NCBI GenBank assembly: GCA_913049845.1
Contig: CAJWZE010000010.1
Coordinates: forward strand, 1-42,361
Direction of reading: 5' to 3'
DNA length: 42,361 bases
Source: an uncultured Cryomorphaceae bacterium
GTDB taxonomy: Bacteria; Bacteroidota; Bacteroidia; Flavobacteriales; Schleiferiaceae
The position numbers were made by a program, and so were the translations under genes. Positions within the stretch are counted from its first letter, which is position 1. Every line of letters starts with the position of its first letter. Positions 15,432-24,551 of this stretch are shown here, in pieces. Below the pieces are notes generated by a model. That model was not told the DNA's origin, made no database searches, and saw only the letters and a program-made list of their open reading frames with translations.

Positions 15432-15821
15432 CTATTTCTTGAATTGTACCGGTATGGTATAGGTAATAATTACGGGCTCGCCATTTTCTGTAGCAGGACG
15501 TAATATCTTAGGCAATGAGCGCAGTACTTTAACCGCTTCATCTGAAGCCAATTTAGAAAAACTTTTAATCACTTCAGGTTGCTGCAAGATTCCTTCTTCG
15601 TCTATGGTGATTTTGATGAGCACCTTCCCCTCGTCTTCCAATCCTTTTGGATAAGTCAAAGTGGTCATCACGTGTTCCATAAGCGTCCTGTTGAAACACA
15701 CCTGCATTTCCTCACTAATTTCAATGTGCTGGCAGCGTTTAAAGGTCGGGGCGACCATTTCTTGGGCCATCGTTGGGATAGTTGTAATCAGGGAAATAAG
15801 AAGTGCTACTTTAAATTTCAT
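15432..15821 (-). CDS. Secreted TonB C-terminal-domain-like protein, no membrane anchor
   Basis: 129 residues: a cleavable signal peptide (MKFKVALLISLITTIPTMAQ), then only a TonB-C-like domain. It aligns by eye with the C-terminal domain of the adjacent TonB: a Cys, about a dozen residues, then CFN..(L/I)M.H; GKVLIKITIDEEGIL; SDEAVKVLRSLPKI; and GEPVIITYTIPVQF. It lacks the Pro-rich linker and the anchor, so it cannot transduce energy as a normal TonB. It probably works free in the periplasm or at the outer membrane. Whether it binds TonB boxes, competes with TonB, or does something else is unknown. The gene is directly upstream of tonB (66-base gap) and looks like a tandem duplicate that has been pared down. 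Confidence 0.8.
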   Translation of the reverse strand: MKFKVALLISLITTIPTMAQEMVAPTFKRCQHIEISEEMQVCFNRTLMEHVMTTLTYPKGLEDEGKVLIKITIDEEGILQQPEVIKSFSKLASDEAVKVLRSLPKILRPATENGEPVIITYTIPVQFKK

Positions 15822-15842
15822 TGTAATTGTAACTTGACATTT

Positions 15843-15980
15843 ATGGGCAAAATGTACGACATTCTTACGGGCTTACTATTAATTTTAGCAGGTGTTAATT
15901 GCGGCAGGCCAATACAGGACTGCTTTTCGATTTTTATAGGTCGTCTGTACCCTCTAGACGAGGCGAATAAATTAAAATAG
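15843..15980 (+). CDS. Possible 45-residue small protein, unrecognised
   Basis: An ATG-to-TAG frame, with a second Met at codon 4, beginning MGKMYDILTGLLLILAGVNC and ending in a charged tail ...LYPLDEANKLK. The first part is hydrophobic enough for a short membrane segment or signal-like helix. Two cysteines (20 and 27) are present, but the first is not in a proper lipobox. The frame lies wholly in intergenic DNA and diverges from the TonB-like gene. I cannot match it to a family. Against it: short length, no clear promoter, and the frame simply extends an antisense open frame from the neighbouring gene. Treat as a candidate only. Confidence 0.22.
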   Translation: MGKMYDILTGLLLILAGVNCGRPIQDCFSIFIGRLYPLDEANKLK

Positions 15981-16002
15981 TCCAGAAATAATACAAAATA
16001 AA

Positions 16003-16029
16003 ATGAATCAGTTAATCACTGATATTCAT
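16003..16029. repeat. Imperfect inverted repeat (hairpin or operator candidate)
   Basis: Arms ATGAATCAGT and ACTGAT(AT)TCAT around the loop TAATC: six perfect pairs next to the loop, then four more after a two-base bulge. No T-run follows on either strand, so it is not a standard terminator. It could be a protein-binding palindrome or chance in AT-rich DNA. Confidence 0.3.
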
Positions 16030-16083
16030 CTCTCAAAGCGGATATAAATCACTCTCTGGAGCGAGGCAAGCATAGAAAACAAA

Positions 16084-16106
16084 AGCCCCAACCAATGGCA
16101 GGGGCT
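16084..16106 (-). terminator. Terminator downstream of gcvH
   Basis: AGCCCC/GGGGCT arms, with partial pairing inside (CCA/TGG), followed on the minus strand by TTTTGTTTTC. It lies 25 bases after the gcvH stop and would end the ruvA-sprA-gcvH transcript. Confidence 0.7.
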
Positions 16107-16131
16107 CTATATATCCAAGGATTACACATGA

Positions 16132-16509
16132 TTATCCCAGCATTGCTTGATATGCTGCTGAATCCATCAAATCGTCTAATTGAGACGCGTCGTTAATCTT
16201 AATTTTTACCATCCAGCCTTCGCCGTAAGGGTCCTCGTTTACCGCCTCTGGAACATCTTCAAGACCCTGGTTAAACTCGAGAACTTCACCTGCCACCGGC
16301 AAGAACAAATCACTTACCGTTTTCACAGCCTCTACACTTCCGAAAACCTCATCTTGGTCTAAAGACTCACCTTCTGTATCAACATCAACAAATACGATAT
16401 CTCCTAATTCACTTGCTGCAAATGCTGTAATTCCAATGAAGGCCTCATCGCCCTCAACGCGGATCCATTCGTGGTCCTTCGAGTACTTTAAGTTATCTGG
16501 GTAATTCAT
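16132..16509 (-). CDS. gcvH: Glycine cleavage system H protein
   Basis: 125 residues, the normal length. The N-terminus ([20 protein letters not shown]) and the lipoylation site [13 protein letters not shown], with acceptor Lys63, are clear. The protein carries the aminomethyl group between the P and T proteins through its lipoyl arm, in the cytoplasm. It follows sprA by 48 bases. The order ruvA-sprA-gcvH is conserved among flavobacteria without an obvious functional link. A TAnnTTTG match in the gap may give it a separate promoter. Confidence 0.97.
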   Translation of the reverse strand: MNYPDNLKYSKDHEWIRVEGDEAFIGITAFAASELGDIVFVDVDTEGESLDQDEVFGSVEAVKTVSDLFLPVAGEVLEFNQGLEDVPEAVNEDPYGEGWMVKIKINDASQLDDLMDSAAYQAMLG

Positions 16510-16525
16510 TCGGTTGTATTTTTAA

Positions 16526-16533
16526 CAAATTTA
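16526..16533 (-). promoter_or_regulatory. Putative -7 box in the sprA-gcvH gap
   Basis: The minus strand reads TAAATTTG, an exact TAnnTTTG match 16 bases before the gcvH ATG. The leader would be only about 10 bases, and no -33 TTG is seen, so it is tentative. Confidence 0.3.
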
Positions 16534-16557
16534 AACTGATTTTTATTTCCGTGGGGT

Positions 16558-19500
16558 CTATTGTGCAAGATTAAATCTAAACGCAATTCCGGCATTCGTG
16601 TTCAAAGTTGGGAAGGCGTTTGATGTCTTAAATTTGCTGACAGTTTGATCGTAGTACAAGCGTGCTGTCAATTTTGACGATAGCATGTAATCAGCGCTTG
16701 CTTTTACCGACCAGATGCGTTGTCCAGCCGTAACCTGATCCACCCCTTCTTGAATACGACGAATTACCGTTTGATTGTCACGTAAACTAAAGTCTAATTT
16801 CAAATCTAGGTTTGAAGTAATCTTTTGTGGTCGCCCTTGACTAACGATATTAAAACTGACGTCTTTAATTATATATCCAGTACCAACCACAACTTCCATA
16901 CCGCGAGTATCACTCAACTGATTATTAACCAACGAGAGATTGAGCTGTCTATTGCGCTTAATATCTAAACGCAGACTCGCTTGATTTTTCAAACGCATAT
17001 TGAGGCCTACAAACGGACCAAAGTTTTCTGCAATACTCACCTGAGAAATCTGCTCCAGAGGCAAGAAATCCCCATTGGTATTTCGAATATTATTGGCCGG
17101 CTCCCCATTTTGTATGCGCTGCTGTAAAAGCATATTGCTTTGGTACGAATTCATTGTGTACATGCTCTTGTAGGTATGGGTAAGCGTGAAGGTTTGGAAG
17201 TTCTTTTTGAACCATGGAATCTTCATGAGTCCATTAAAGTTTACGTTCCAATTCGGCATTGGTAAATCAGGACGTCCGTTCATCACCACCTCGCTAGGGT
17301 CCATACCCCCGTAAGCCGCAAGGAAAGCAGGCACGAGCACCTCGGCACTATTGTAACTATATCCGTCATATCCTTCTCGTGTCCCGGTGCTGTCGTCTAC
17401 GGCCGTAATAAAGTTTCCTAAATAGGTCGGATCATTTGCAGCCTTATTATCTCGTAGACGCCGCGAAATGGTGTTTCTATTCGCTAAGAAGAGGTCGTAA
17501 ATCGGAGAATTAGATGAATCAATCGGTTCAAAAGCACTACCTATAGAAAGGAAACTGATGGAGTAATTCCCATTATCCATAGGGTTGAAATTATAGAAGC
17601 CTGCTGGCAGTCCAAGAGTGGAATCAATCAAGGGATCGTGGTACCTGAAGATTGACGAACTGTTTAGACCGGCGACCTTTGATGCGGTAATCTGTATTCT
17701 GAAATCTTGCCACGGCTCGACGGTTGCACGAAAGTTCAGATTCTCAGTAAATGTCTCCTGGAACTGGTTCGGTTGCCTAGTATTCTCGGTGACCCATCCA
17801 TTGGCCGCAGCTAACGCTTTAATATCACTTTGACGACCGAAGACGAAATCTAAACCGGGTGACATCAATGCACTTGGATCTATCCCGAAATACGTAGGGT
17901 TAGTAATAAGGCCCGGCAGCAATGTACCGTTCGTCTGTGCATAGGTCAACGAAGCCGAGCGAACCATCATTGCAATACGCACCGCGCCGAGGAGAATCTT
18001 ATTGTCTTTCTTATCCTTGTCTTTTTCTTCCTCTTTGCCTTCTTTTTTTGCAGCGCCTCTACGCTGTGGTGCTCCCCTGCGAGCCACAGGTTGCGGTCTT
18101 CCGCCTTGATTGGCTTTTCGTAAGAATGGAACTTGGTTGTAGAAGTTGATGAAGTTCGCGTTTGCTGAAAACTGGATATTGTTGGAGTTCTGTGCACGGT
18201 TACCAAAGTAAAGCTCAGGTTTGGCCTTAGGATTCAAGGCCGCCGTTGAATTCGTCTGCCAATCGTAATTGCCCGAATAACGAACACTTGCCGATGTCCA
18301 ATCCATAAATGGCAACTTACTCACCGGTATCTGCCAGTTAACGTTAAGGGTTTGGTGGAATTGAGTTGGTCTCCCCAAGCTTGAAAGGCCGGCAATAATC
18401 GTATCCCTGTTTGCCTGTGTTTTAGGATCTCCCGGCATTTCATCCACCCTACTCTGTGCAGTCGCATTGTAATCCAACTTCAAGCCCTTAGACAAATCGT
18501 ACGCAACATCGTACATGCGTTTTGAAGTTAGCGACTTGTTATAGGTAACCGGTAAGGCAATAGAAGGATCGAAAGTATTGCGCATTTGCATTGTGGCCAG
18601 TTGCCTTCTTACTTCGGTTCTCATACTAACCTTTGACGGCAAGTAGTAGAAGTTGAAATCGCGAATCAATGCCAGCTGTTTGCTCTGAATATTGTTTTTA
18701 AAAGGCGCAATATTCTTTGGTCTTGTTTGGTAATTGTAATTGACCGAGGCCGTATGCACCACGCGATGGTCCTGCACAATATTGATATTACGACGATCGC
18801 TCTCCGTGAATGCATAGGAGGTATTAAAGTTGCTTATGGCTAGCGGTGAGTTGGCCCAATTGATTCCTTTGGAGTTTGTTTCGCTGAATTCTTCTTTACC
18901 GCCGCCCTTGGGAGGTAATTTTGGCGCGGCTGACCGTAGACCTCCAGCACTCTTTTCTTTACGAACATTTGTAAAGTTGATGCTCTTACGCATCTGGTAT
19001 TCTTGTCCAGCGATTCTTAAACTATCGCGCTCCTCTTGAGTATTAACAGTTGCTAGAGACTCCTTGAAATTAATATCAGGGTCTAAAGGATTGAATTGCG
19101 GGTTTTTAAAACTTTCATTAAAGCTAAAGAACATTGGGAACTTAATACCTGCCTCCTGCGGTAAGAACTTGTCCAAATTCACATTGGTCTGAACCCCGTA
19201 CGAGCGTTCAGCAAATTTATTTCGTTCGTTAACCGTCTGGTCGATGGACCCAAAACCAATCGTACTCATAGTACCGGTTAGGTTCACATTCGCAATATCT
19301 GCGAGCTTTGCGCTTGCTGTAGCTGTAGCTGCCCAACCGCCGCGGTTGTCAAAGTCACTCAGGCGCAACTCATTGACCCATATCTCTGCACATTTGGCTA
19401 AACCGTCGTCACCATCACTTGCTGTGCGTTTTTTCGGGTTTCGTATACCTACAAGTAAGGTTCGGATATTGCCCAAGTTTGGTGAACCAACGACAGAAAG

Positions 19501-22500
19501 TTTATGGCCTTCTGGAGTAGTGACTGTGTATTTGTTGACCAAACTCAAAGTTGGATTGCTCTCCATGGCAGCATTTCGTGTGAGCTTGAGTATTTTTAAA
19601 TCTTCAAATACAACATCAATATTGTTATCGTTTGGCCATATATCTTCAGGAAGTAGCGCACCCCAAGGAGTGACTTTTAAGGGCACCTCGTATTCGTAAT
19701 AATTTCCATTATAATCCGAACCTAGCCGTACAAAAATGCTGAGATCACCATCATTGAGGTCTTCAATCTCCCCGGCTGCCTCTGCGTGAACGAACATACG
19801 CAGACGCTTGTACATTCGCATATCAAAGTTGAAATTGCGGAATACAGCACGTGCATCACCGTCTTGGATATCACAGATTTCAAGCGACATACTTTGTTCA
19901 TTCTGTTGTATGATTTGAGTACCACCGTATACCAACTGACGCTCGATATCTGGGGGCAATACATACGGGATAGGGGTACGTCCGCCATTCTCTTCAAGGT
20001 TTACTGCATTTACATTAAATGAGGTTTCGTCGTCCTCGTCGATAGGTACATTATCTCTAATATCATCCAAAGAGAATGGGAACCGACGCCATTCGCCTCT
20101 TACGAGTTCAAAGCGTGCAAAACGCATAACGATGGGATCCTCGAAGTCCCGGACAAACATTCTAAGGAATCGTATGGAACGAAAATCGGTGATACCACCC
20201 ACCTTTTTCTCTGGCTGAAAAACAGGAATTTTGAATTGGAGCCAACGGGTAGGACGGGATAAACCGTTTGGCAGATCATGACTTTTGGTCTCGTAAATAT
20301 CTGTGATATGGTTCTGGCCAACCACCAAATCCTCCGGACGCATCGATACGCGGTATTGGAAATAGCTTTCCGTTTTACTCAAAGTCTGGTCGCGGTTTGC
20401 ATCCTCCTTATCGGGGATGTTTGTAGCAGAGGCCGGTGCGCCGTTAACCGTTAACGTGGCGCTATTCCCTTGGGTTCCATTAAACGCCTTATAACGTTCC
20501 ATTATATCCGCACTCTCAGCATCAAGGCTATCGCTGCGGTAGAAATGGAAGTTATCCCTCGAAGGATCTGGATACGAAATTTGGTAAGCTCCAGAACCGG
20601 TACCGTAGGCATTGGATATTCTATTCAAGTAGCTTGACGAGCCGCTTGGTGCCCAAGTACGCTCTTCACTATCGAGTAATGCATCGAAACCCACATCTTG
20701 GGCATCGCGAGCGCCGGCTGCATTATCGAAAAATTCAGTGATGGGTTGAATTTCGCTCAGATACCCCCAGCCCGTGGTGTCCATCTGGCTCTTATCACCA
20801 TTAGCCGGAATACCATTTTCAAAGCTTTGCCGACCGTCTTTCAAGATGTCCTCACTAACACTACCAAGGTTGAAGTACAAATCACCACCGTCGGGCGCAT
20901 TGTCGTTTTGATAGAAAGGGTCCATCACCCAGAACTGGATAAATTCTATGTTCTGCTCTTCAAAATTGTTGATTTGCAAGGGACGCATAATCCCGGCCCA
21001 ACGGGACGAGGGGTCAACTAGTTCACCGTCTGCATTCAGACCTGCACTGAGGCTTGGCTCACCTTCCACGTCAAAATTATAGGGCCCTGGTTCGCTTGGG
21101 TAGTAGGCAAGGTCAAACATGGCTAAATTACGGGCCTCGTTCTGCGCCAAAGAGTAATTTGGAAATACCTCTTTAACCAAAACTTCGCGCATACGCTGGT
21201 CGGAAGTAATCTCTGGATCGTTAAGGATATTATCAGGTACAGCACTACCGCCGGTGTACAAGGATGGATCAATGATGTACCAAGCCAATTTTGCACGGTT
21301 ATACCCATAGGCTAAATCGTTATTGAGCGCACTCTCTGGGAATAAGTCTTCTTGGTTGCCTGGGGTAGATGCAAGATTCCAAGCGTTCAGACTACGCAGG
21401 TCTATGGTAGTCTGTGAACTTTCAAAGTCATCGAGATAGGTAGTCTCAGAACCTGTAATTCTAATTCCGCGTGGTGACCCTGGTATGAGGTGGGCGAATT
21501 CGCCACGGAATTGTACCTGACTTTTCTCCTTGGTTTCAATGAATGGTAAGGCATCCATCAAGCGTGTGAGGTAGGGTGCCTCGTTACTGTAGTTGGTGTT
21601 CATCCCCCAGATGGTATTGGAGATAGGTTCATCGCCAATATTCACCTTTTGCGTCAAGGGGCGTTCTGTCAAATGCAACCAAGTACCACCAATATTCAAA
21701 TGGTCGTTGACCTTATGGTCGATATTGGTACCGTAGAACGTCTTAGTTTGAACGTTGAACAACGTATTGTTTTCAAAATTCACCTTGATCGGAGAGCCCG
21801 AATTCATGACACCTTCGTTGATAATGCGTACGCGACCTAAAGCGTAATCTACCGTATAATCCTGGTTCTCGGTCAAGGTTCGACCGCCAGCTGTCACAGT
21901 AACAGAGCCTCGGGGGATGTTAAAAGCACCGAGTGAAATTTCGGAACCCGAGGCGCTCTTGTATTGACCGCGGAGGATGAATTTATTCTTTTGGGTTTGC
22001 TCTTGAGCACGGAACCGGGTACTGTCGTAAAGTGCATTGTAGACGTATTTGTTCCTTGCCTGTTCGGTGTCCAATTTTTCTTCGAGGTTCGATCCAAATG
22101 GTTCAATTACTGGGAATATAATTCGACCGCGCTGCTGGTCGATAGTCACTCCTGGGACAAAATCAAAAATCCCATCTGGGAACGGATCATTGTTGTTGTT
22201 CAATCGGTCCAGTTCCATCACTCCAACAAGCAACGTATCGCTCAAATTTCCGTCTGGAAGGAACGGAATAGGAACTCCAGTTTCGTCGTTCATGTATAAA
22301 ACGTCCAAATAGAAATCTTCTCGGTCCAACTGGAAGGCGTTCAATGCGTAAATGTTCTTCATCATCAAATCCCAGGTGGGCATACGTACGTCCAAGACTG
22401 TACTTTTAAGAAGTTTAAGAATCAACGTCTTAGGTGGAGTTACACCGTCGTTCGAGAATTCCCCAACTTGGTACGTACGACCGCCCGCGGTGTATTGGAA

Positions 22501-23862
22501 CGCAACTGCCAAAACCTCATCTTGGTTGAGGGCTTGATTCAATGTGATATAACCGAGCTGCGGATGAAACTTGTATTGATTCTGTTCCAACTTCCGGGCA
22601 TTGGCCAGTTCGATATATTCTCGCGCCTCCAAGAAACCCGAGGTACTCAAATCTTGGTTCGCAGTAGCGATATCGCGAACACCCGGAATATTTGCTTCAA
22701 GAGATAGAGGGTCCAGTTGGTTGTTGGCATTATTAGGATACCCTTCAATATTTACATTGGAACCTGGAAAAATACCTACACCAGGGAGAGTGGAATTAGG
22801 ATATCGATACGCAAACTTTGCATCTGCTCCAAGGTCCATAAAGGCTACAATATTTCTAAGGTTTTGCGTGGAGCTACGTTCGTTGGTCACCCATACCTCC
22901 ACCTTCGTAATTTGAACTGGCGAGGTTACAAGCGGCATATTCTCTAGGTATTCTTCGAAGTGTTCACGGAAGAATTGGGCCAAGAAATAGTGACGATTCG
23001 CTTCGTATTGGTCGCCTTGAATGTAGAATTCGGTCGTGGTCCCCCCACCCTGAACATTGATGCTCTGACTTTGTGAACGCTGCTCAGAAAACACGGTGGT
23101 GACCATGGTATTTCCAAATTGGAATTGGCCCTTCAAACCAAAGAGACTCTGCGCACCTGTTATTAATGAACTATTAAGTGGCATATTGATGTTACCCATC
23201 TCCAAGCGCTTGACAATATCGTCTTCCTCCCCCTCAAACTCCAATTTCATCTGATTGTCAAATGCAAAAGAAGCCTCAGTATCGTAGTTGATTCCCAACT
23301 CTAATCGATCACCAATTTTCCCTTTGACGTTCATTTGAATACGCTGACCGAAATCAAAGGCAAAGGTCTTTTGATTTCGAACGGGAATTCCCGGATTCTC
23401 AACATACTGATAACGGCCACCAAAACGGATTTCAGCCATTCCCTGCGGACGGATTTCAACCAAATCACTACCGAAAACCTTTCCTAGAGCTTCGTTGCCC
23501 GTTTGAATCTGTGGGACGAGCCCTTCCCCATCGCGAGGATTGTCACCTGTAGGATTGTATATCGCTGCTTTGTTTGCCATATAATCCTGCTCGGAAATAT
23601 CGTACATGTATTGGCGGTACTGATCGACTGTCCAAACCTCAGGAATGGGTAGACGGATATCTCCAATCTTTTTGTAGACCAGGTAGTTGCCAGTAGTTGG
23701 GTCGTATATGATTTCTTTGGCGTAGTTGGATGGTTCGGGCAAAGAGACCGCCACACCATCAGTTCCTGTAGTGTCCGAGCTTTCTTGTCCGTGGCTCATC
23801 ACTGGAATAAATAGCAGAGCGAGAACCGTTCTACTTACATATTTCTTCCAATTTCTTGGCAT
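16558..23862 (-). CDS. sprA: T9SS outer-membrane translocon SprA (gliding motility / type IX secretion)
   Basis: 2434 residues, the size expected of SprA, the giant outer-membrane beta-barrel that forms the T9SS protein-conducting channel. A signal peptide (about 1-26, ending SHGQ) leads into the SprA N-terminal region (YAKEIIYDPTTGNYLVYKKI). Strongly family-like stretches include the ETKEKSQVQFRGEFAHLIPG motif, EWRRFPFSLDDI and ADYMLSSKLTARLYYDQTVS at the C-terminus. Two low-complexity inserts are visible: residues about 1633-1667 (Gly/Lys/Pro) and about 1916-1954 (Arg/Gln, then alternating Lys/Glu/Asp). The ATG directly follows the ruvA stop (TAAATG). SprA exports cargo with C-terminal sorting domains, several of which are encoded in this window. 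Confidence 0.97.
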   Translation of the reverse strand: MPRNWKKYVSRTVLALLFIPVMSHGQESSDTTGTDGVAVSLPEPSNYAKEIIYDPTTGNYLVYKKIGDIRLPIPEVWTVDQYRQYMYDISEQDYMANKAAIYNPTGDNPRDGEGLVPQIQTGNEALGKVFGSDLVEIRPQGMAEIRFGGRYQYVENPGIPVRNQKTFAFDFGQRIQMNVKGKIGDRLELGINYDTEASFAFDNQMKLEFEGEEDDIVKRLEMGNINMPLNSSLITGAQSLFGLKGQFQFGNTMVTTVFSEQRSQSQSINVQGGGTTTEFYIQGDQYEANRHYFLAQFFREHFEEYLENMPLVTSPVQITKVEVWVTNERSSTQNLRNIVAFMDLGADAKFAYRYPNSTLPGVGIFPGSNVNIEGYPNNANNQLDPLSLEANIPGVRDIATANQDLSTSGFLEAREYIELANARKLEQNQYKFHPQLGYITLNQALNQDEVLAVAFQYTAGGRTYQVGEFSNDGVTPPKTLILKLLKSTVLDVRMPTWDLMMKNIYALNAFQLDREDFYLDVLYMNDETGVPIPFLPDGNLSDTLLVGVMELDRLNNNNDPFPDGIFDFVPGVTIDQQRGRIIFPVIEPFGSNLEEKLDTEQARNKYVYNALYDSTRFRAQEQTQKNKFILRGQYKSASGSEISLGAFNIPRGSVTVTAGGRTLTENQDYTVDYALGRVRIINEGVMNSGSPIKVNFENNTLFNVQTKTFYGTNIDHKVNDHLNIGGTWLHLTERPLTQKVNIGDEPISNTIWGMNTNYSNEAPYLTRLMDALPFIETKEKSQVQFRGEFAHLIPGSPRGIRITGSETTYLDDFESSQTTIDLRSLNAWNLASTPGNQEDLFPESALNNDLAYGYNRAKLAWYIIDPSLYTGGSAVPDNILNDPEITSDQRMREVLVKEVFPNYSLAQNEARNLAMFDLAYYPSEPGPYNFDVEGEPSLSAGLNADGELVDPSSRWAGIMRPLQINNFEEQNIEFIQFWVMDPFYQNDNAPDGGDLYFNLGSVSEDILKDGRQSFENGIPANGDKSQMDTTGWGYLSEIQPITEFFDNAAGARDAQDVGFDALLDSEERTWAPSGSSSYLNRISNAYGTGSGAYQISYPDPSRDNFHFYRSDSLDAESADIMERYKAFNGTQGNSATLTVNGAPASATNIPDKEDANRDQTLSKTESYFQYRVSMRPEDLVVGQNHITDIYETKSHDLPNGLSRPTRWLQFKIPVFQPEKKVGGITDFRSIRFLRMFVRDFEDPIVMRFARFELVRGEWRRFPFSLDDIRDNVPIDEDDETSFNVNAVNLEENGGRTPIPYVLPPDIERQLVYGGTQIIQQNEQSMSLEICDIQDGDARAVFRNFNFDMRMYKRLRMFVHAEAAGEIEDLNDGDLSIFVRLGSDYNGNYYEYEVPLKVTPWGALLPEDIWPNDNNIDVVFEDLKILKLTRNAAMESNPTLSLVNKYTVTTPEGHKLSVVGSPNLGNIRTLLVGIRNPKKRTASDGDDGLAKCAEIWVNELRLSDFDNRGGWAATATASAKLADIANVNLTGTMSTIGFGSIDQTVNERNKFAERSYGVQTNVNLDKFLPQEAGIKFPMFFSFNESFKNPQFNPLDPDINFKESLATVNTQEERDSLRIAGQEYQMRKSINFTNVRKEKSAGGLRSAAPKLPPKGGGKEEFSETNSKGINWANSPLAISNFNTSYAFTESDRRNINIVQDHRVVHTASVNYNYQTRPKNIAPFKNNIQSKQLALIRDFNFYYLPSKVSMRTEVRRQLATMQMRNTFDPSIALPVTYNKSLTSKRMYDVAYDLSKGLKLDYNATAQSRVDEMPGDPKTQANRDTIIAGLSSLGRPTQFHQTLNVNWQIPVSKLPFMDWTSASVRYSGNYDWQTNSTAALNPKAKPELYFGNRAQNSNNIQFSANANFINFYNQVPFLRKANQGGRPQPVARRGAPQRRGAAKKEGKEEEKDKDKKDNKILLGAVRIAMMVRSASLTYAQTNGTLLPGLITNPTYFGIDPSALMSPGLDFVFGRQSDIKALAAANGWVTENTRQPNQFQETFTENLNFRATVEPWQDFRIQITASKVAGLNSSSIFRYHDPLIDSTLGLPAGFYNFNPMDNGNYSISFLSIGSAFEPIDSSNSPIYDLFLANRNTISRRLRDNKAANDPTYLGNFITAVDDSTGTREGYDGYSYNSAEVLVPAFLAAYGGMDPSEVVMNGRPDLPMPNWNVNFNGLMKIPWFKKNFQTFTLTHTYKSMYTMNSYQSNMLLQQRIQNGEPANNIRNTNGDFLPLEQISQVSIAENFGPFVGLNMRLKNQASLRLDIKRNRQLNLSLVNNQLSDTRGMEVVVGTGYIIKDVSFNIVSQGRPQKITSNLDLKLDFSLRDNQTVIRRIQEGVDQVTAGQRIWSVKASADYMLSSKLTARLYYDQTVSKFKTSNAFPTLNTNAGIAFRFNLAQ

Positions 23863-24447
23863 TTACAACAGTTGCAAAGCTTTTCTTACTAATTCTTCTG
23901 TGCTCATAGTAGGATCTTTCTTGAGCAATTTGTTCAAGGCACCTTCGGCTTGTTTGGTAGAAATACCAAGGGTAGTCAACGCAGCATATGCTTCGGAACG
24001 AGCCCCGCCCGATCTTGCACGTATCGGCGAGTCACCGGCTGCGGAAACTTTAGCTACTTTATCGCGGAGATCAATGACGATACGTTGTGCAGTTTTAGCA
24101 CCAATGCCTTTGACACCTTGCAGGGTCGCGGCATCTTCGGACACGATGGCTTGCTCTACCTCTGCAGGAGACAATGAACTCAATATGACTCTTGCAGTAT
24201 TTGCACCAACGCCACTCACTGAAATGAGCAACTCAAAAAGAGCTTTTTCTCGTTTTGTGGAAAAACCAAAAAGGATTTCCGCATCCTCACGCACCAAATG
24301 ATAGGTGAAGAGCATACCTTCCGCCAGAGGCTCGATATCTGCAAAAGTATTCAGAGAGATCTGGACGTTGTAACCAATTCCGGCACAGTCAACAATCACA
24401 TTGGTCGCGGTTTTCTCAACAAAATTGCCTTTAACGTAATAAATCAT
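23863..24447 (-). CDS. ruvA: Holliday junction branch migration protein RuvA
   Basis: 194 residues. It has an N-terminal OB-fold domain (MIYYVKGNFVEKTATNVIVD), two helix-hairpin-helix motifs (SVSGVGANTARVIL about 73-86; GVKGIGAKTAQRIVIDL about 108-124) and a C-terminal domain III (ALTTLGISTKQAEGALNKLL) that contacts RuvB. RuvA tetramers hold the Holliday junction while RuvB drives branch migration. ruvB is in this window at 31252-32280 but in a separate unit. The stop codon abuts the sprA ATG, so sprA is translated from the same message. Confidence 0.97.
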   Translation of the reverse strand: MIYYVKGNFVEKTATNVIVDCAGIGYNVQISLNTFADIEPLAEGMLFTYHLVREDAEILFGFSTKREKALFELLISVSGVGANTARVILSSLSPAEVEQAIVSEDAATLQGVKGIGAKTAQRIVIDLRDKVAKVSAAGDSPIRARSGGARSEAYAALTTLGISTKQAEGALNKLLKKDPTMSTEELVRKALQLL

Positions 24448-24510
24448 AATCAGTATGTCAATCTTAGGATAACGTGTTAAAATACTCTTTCGTGCGCCTA
24501 AAATGAAAAA

Positions 24511-24529
24511 GCCGCGCTATGGGCGCGGC
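24511..24529 (-). terminator. Terminator of the T9SS cargo gene 24552-25229
   Basis: A perfect 7-base stem GCCGCGC/GCGCGGC with a 5-base loop, followed on the minus strand by TTTTTCATTTT. It lies 22 bases after the cargo gene's stop and separates it from ruvA. Confidence 0.85.
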
Positions 24530-24551
24530 AAAATCTGTAATTTGGAAAATT

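Larger units (their letters stand above)
15822..16131 (+). other. 310-base intergenic region between tonB paralogue and gcvH
   Basis: Holds no recognisable family gene. It contains a possible 45-codon plus-strand reading frame (15843-15980), an imperfect inverted repeat (16003-16029) and the gcvH terminator hairpin (16084-16106). No convincing TAnnTTTG box was found in front of the leftward TonB-like gene. No tRNA-like or tandem-repeat structure is seen. Confidence 0.6.

Noticed and set aside
15579-15842. Antisense open frame over the TonB-C-only gene
   Set aside because: It is opposite a recognisable coding gene and has no family resemblance; only its intergenic tail was kept as a weak candidate.
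19244-19699. 151-codon plus-strand open frame inside sprA
   Set aside because: It is antisense to a strongly conserved part of SprA, with no family signal.
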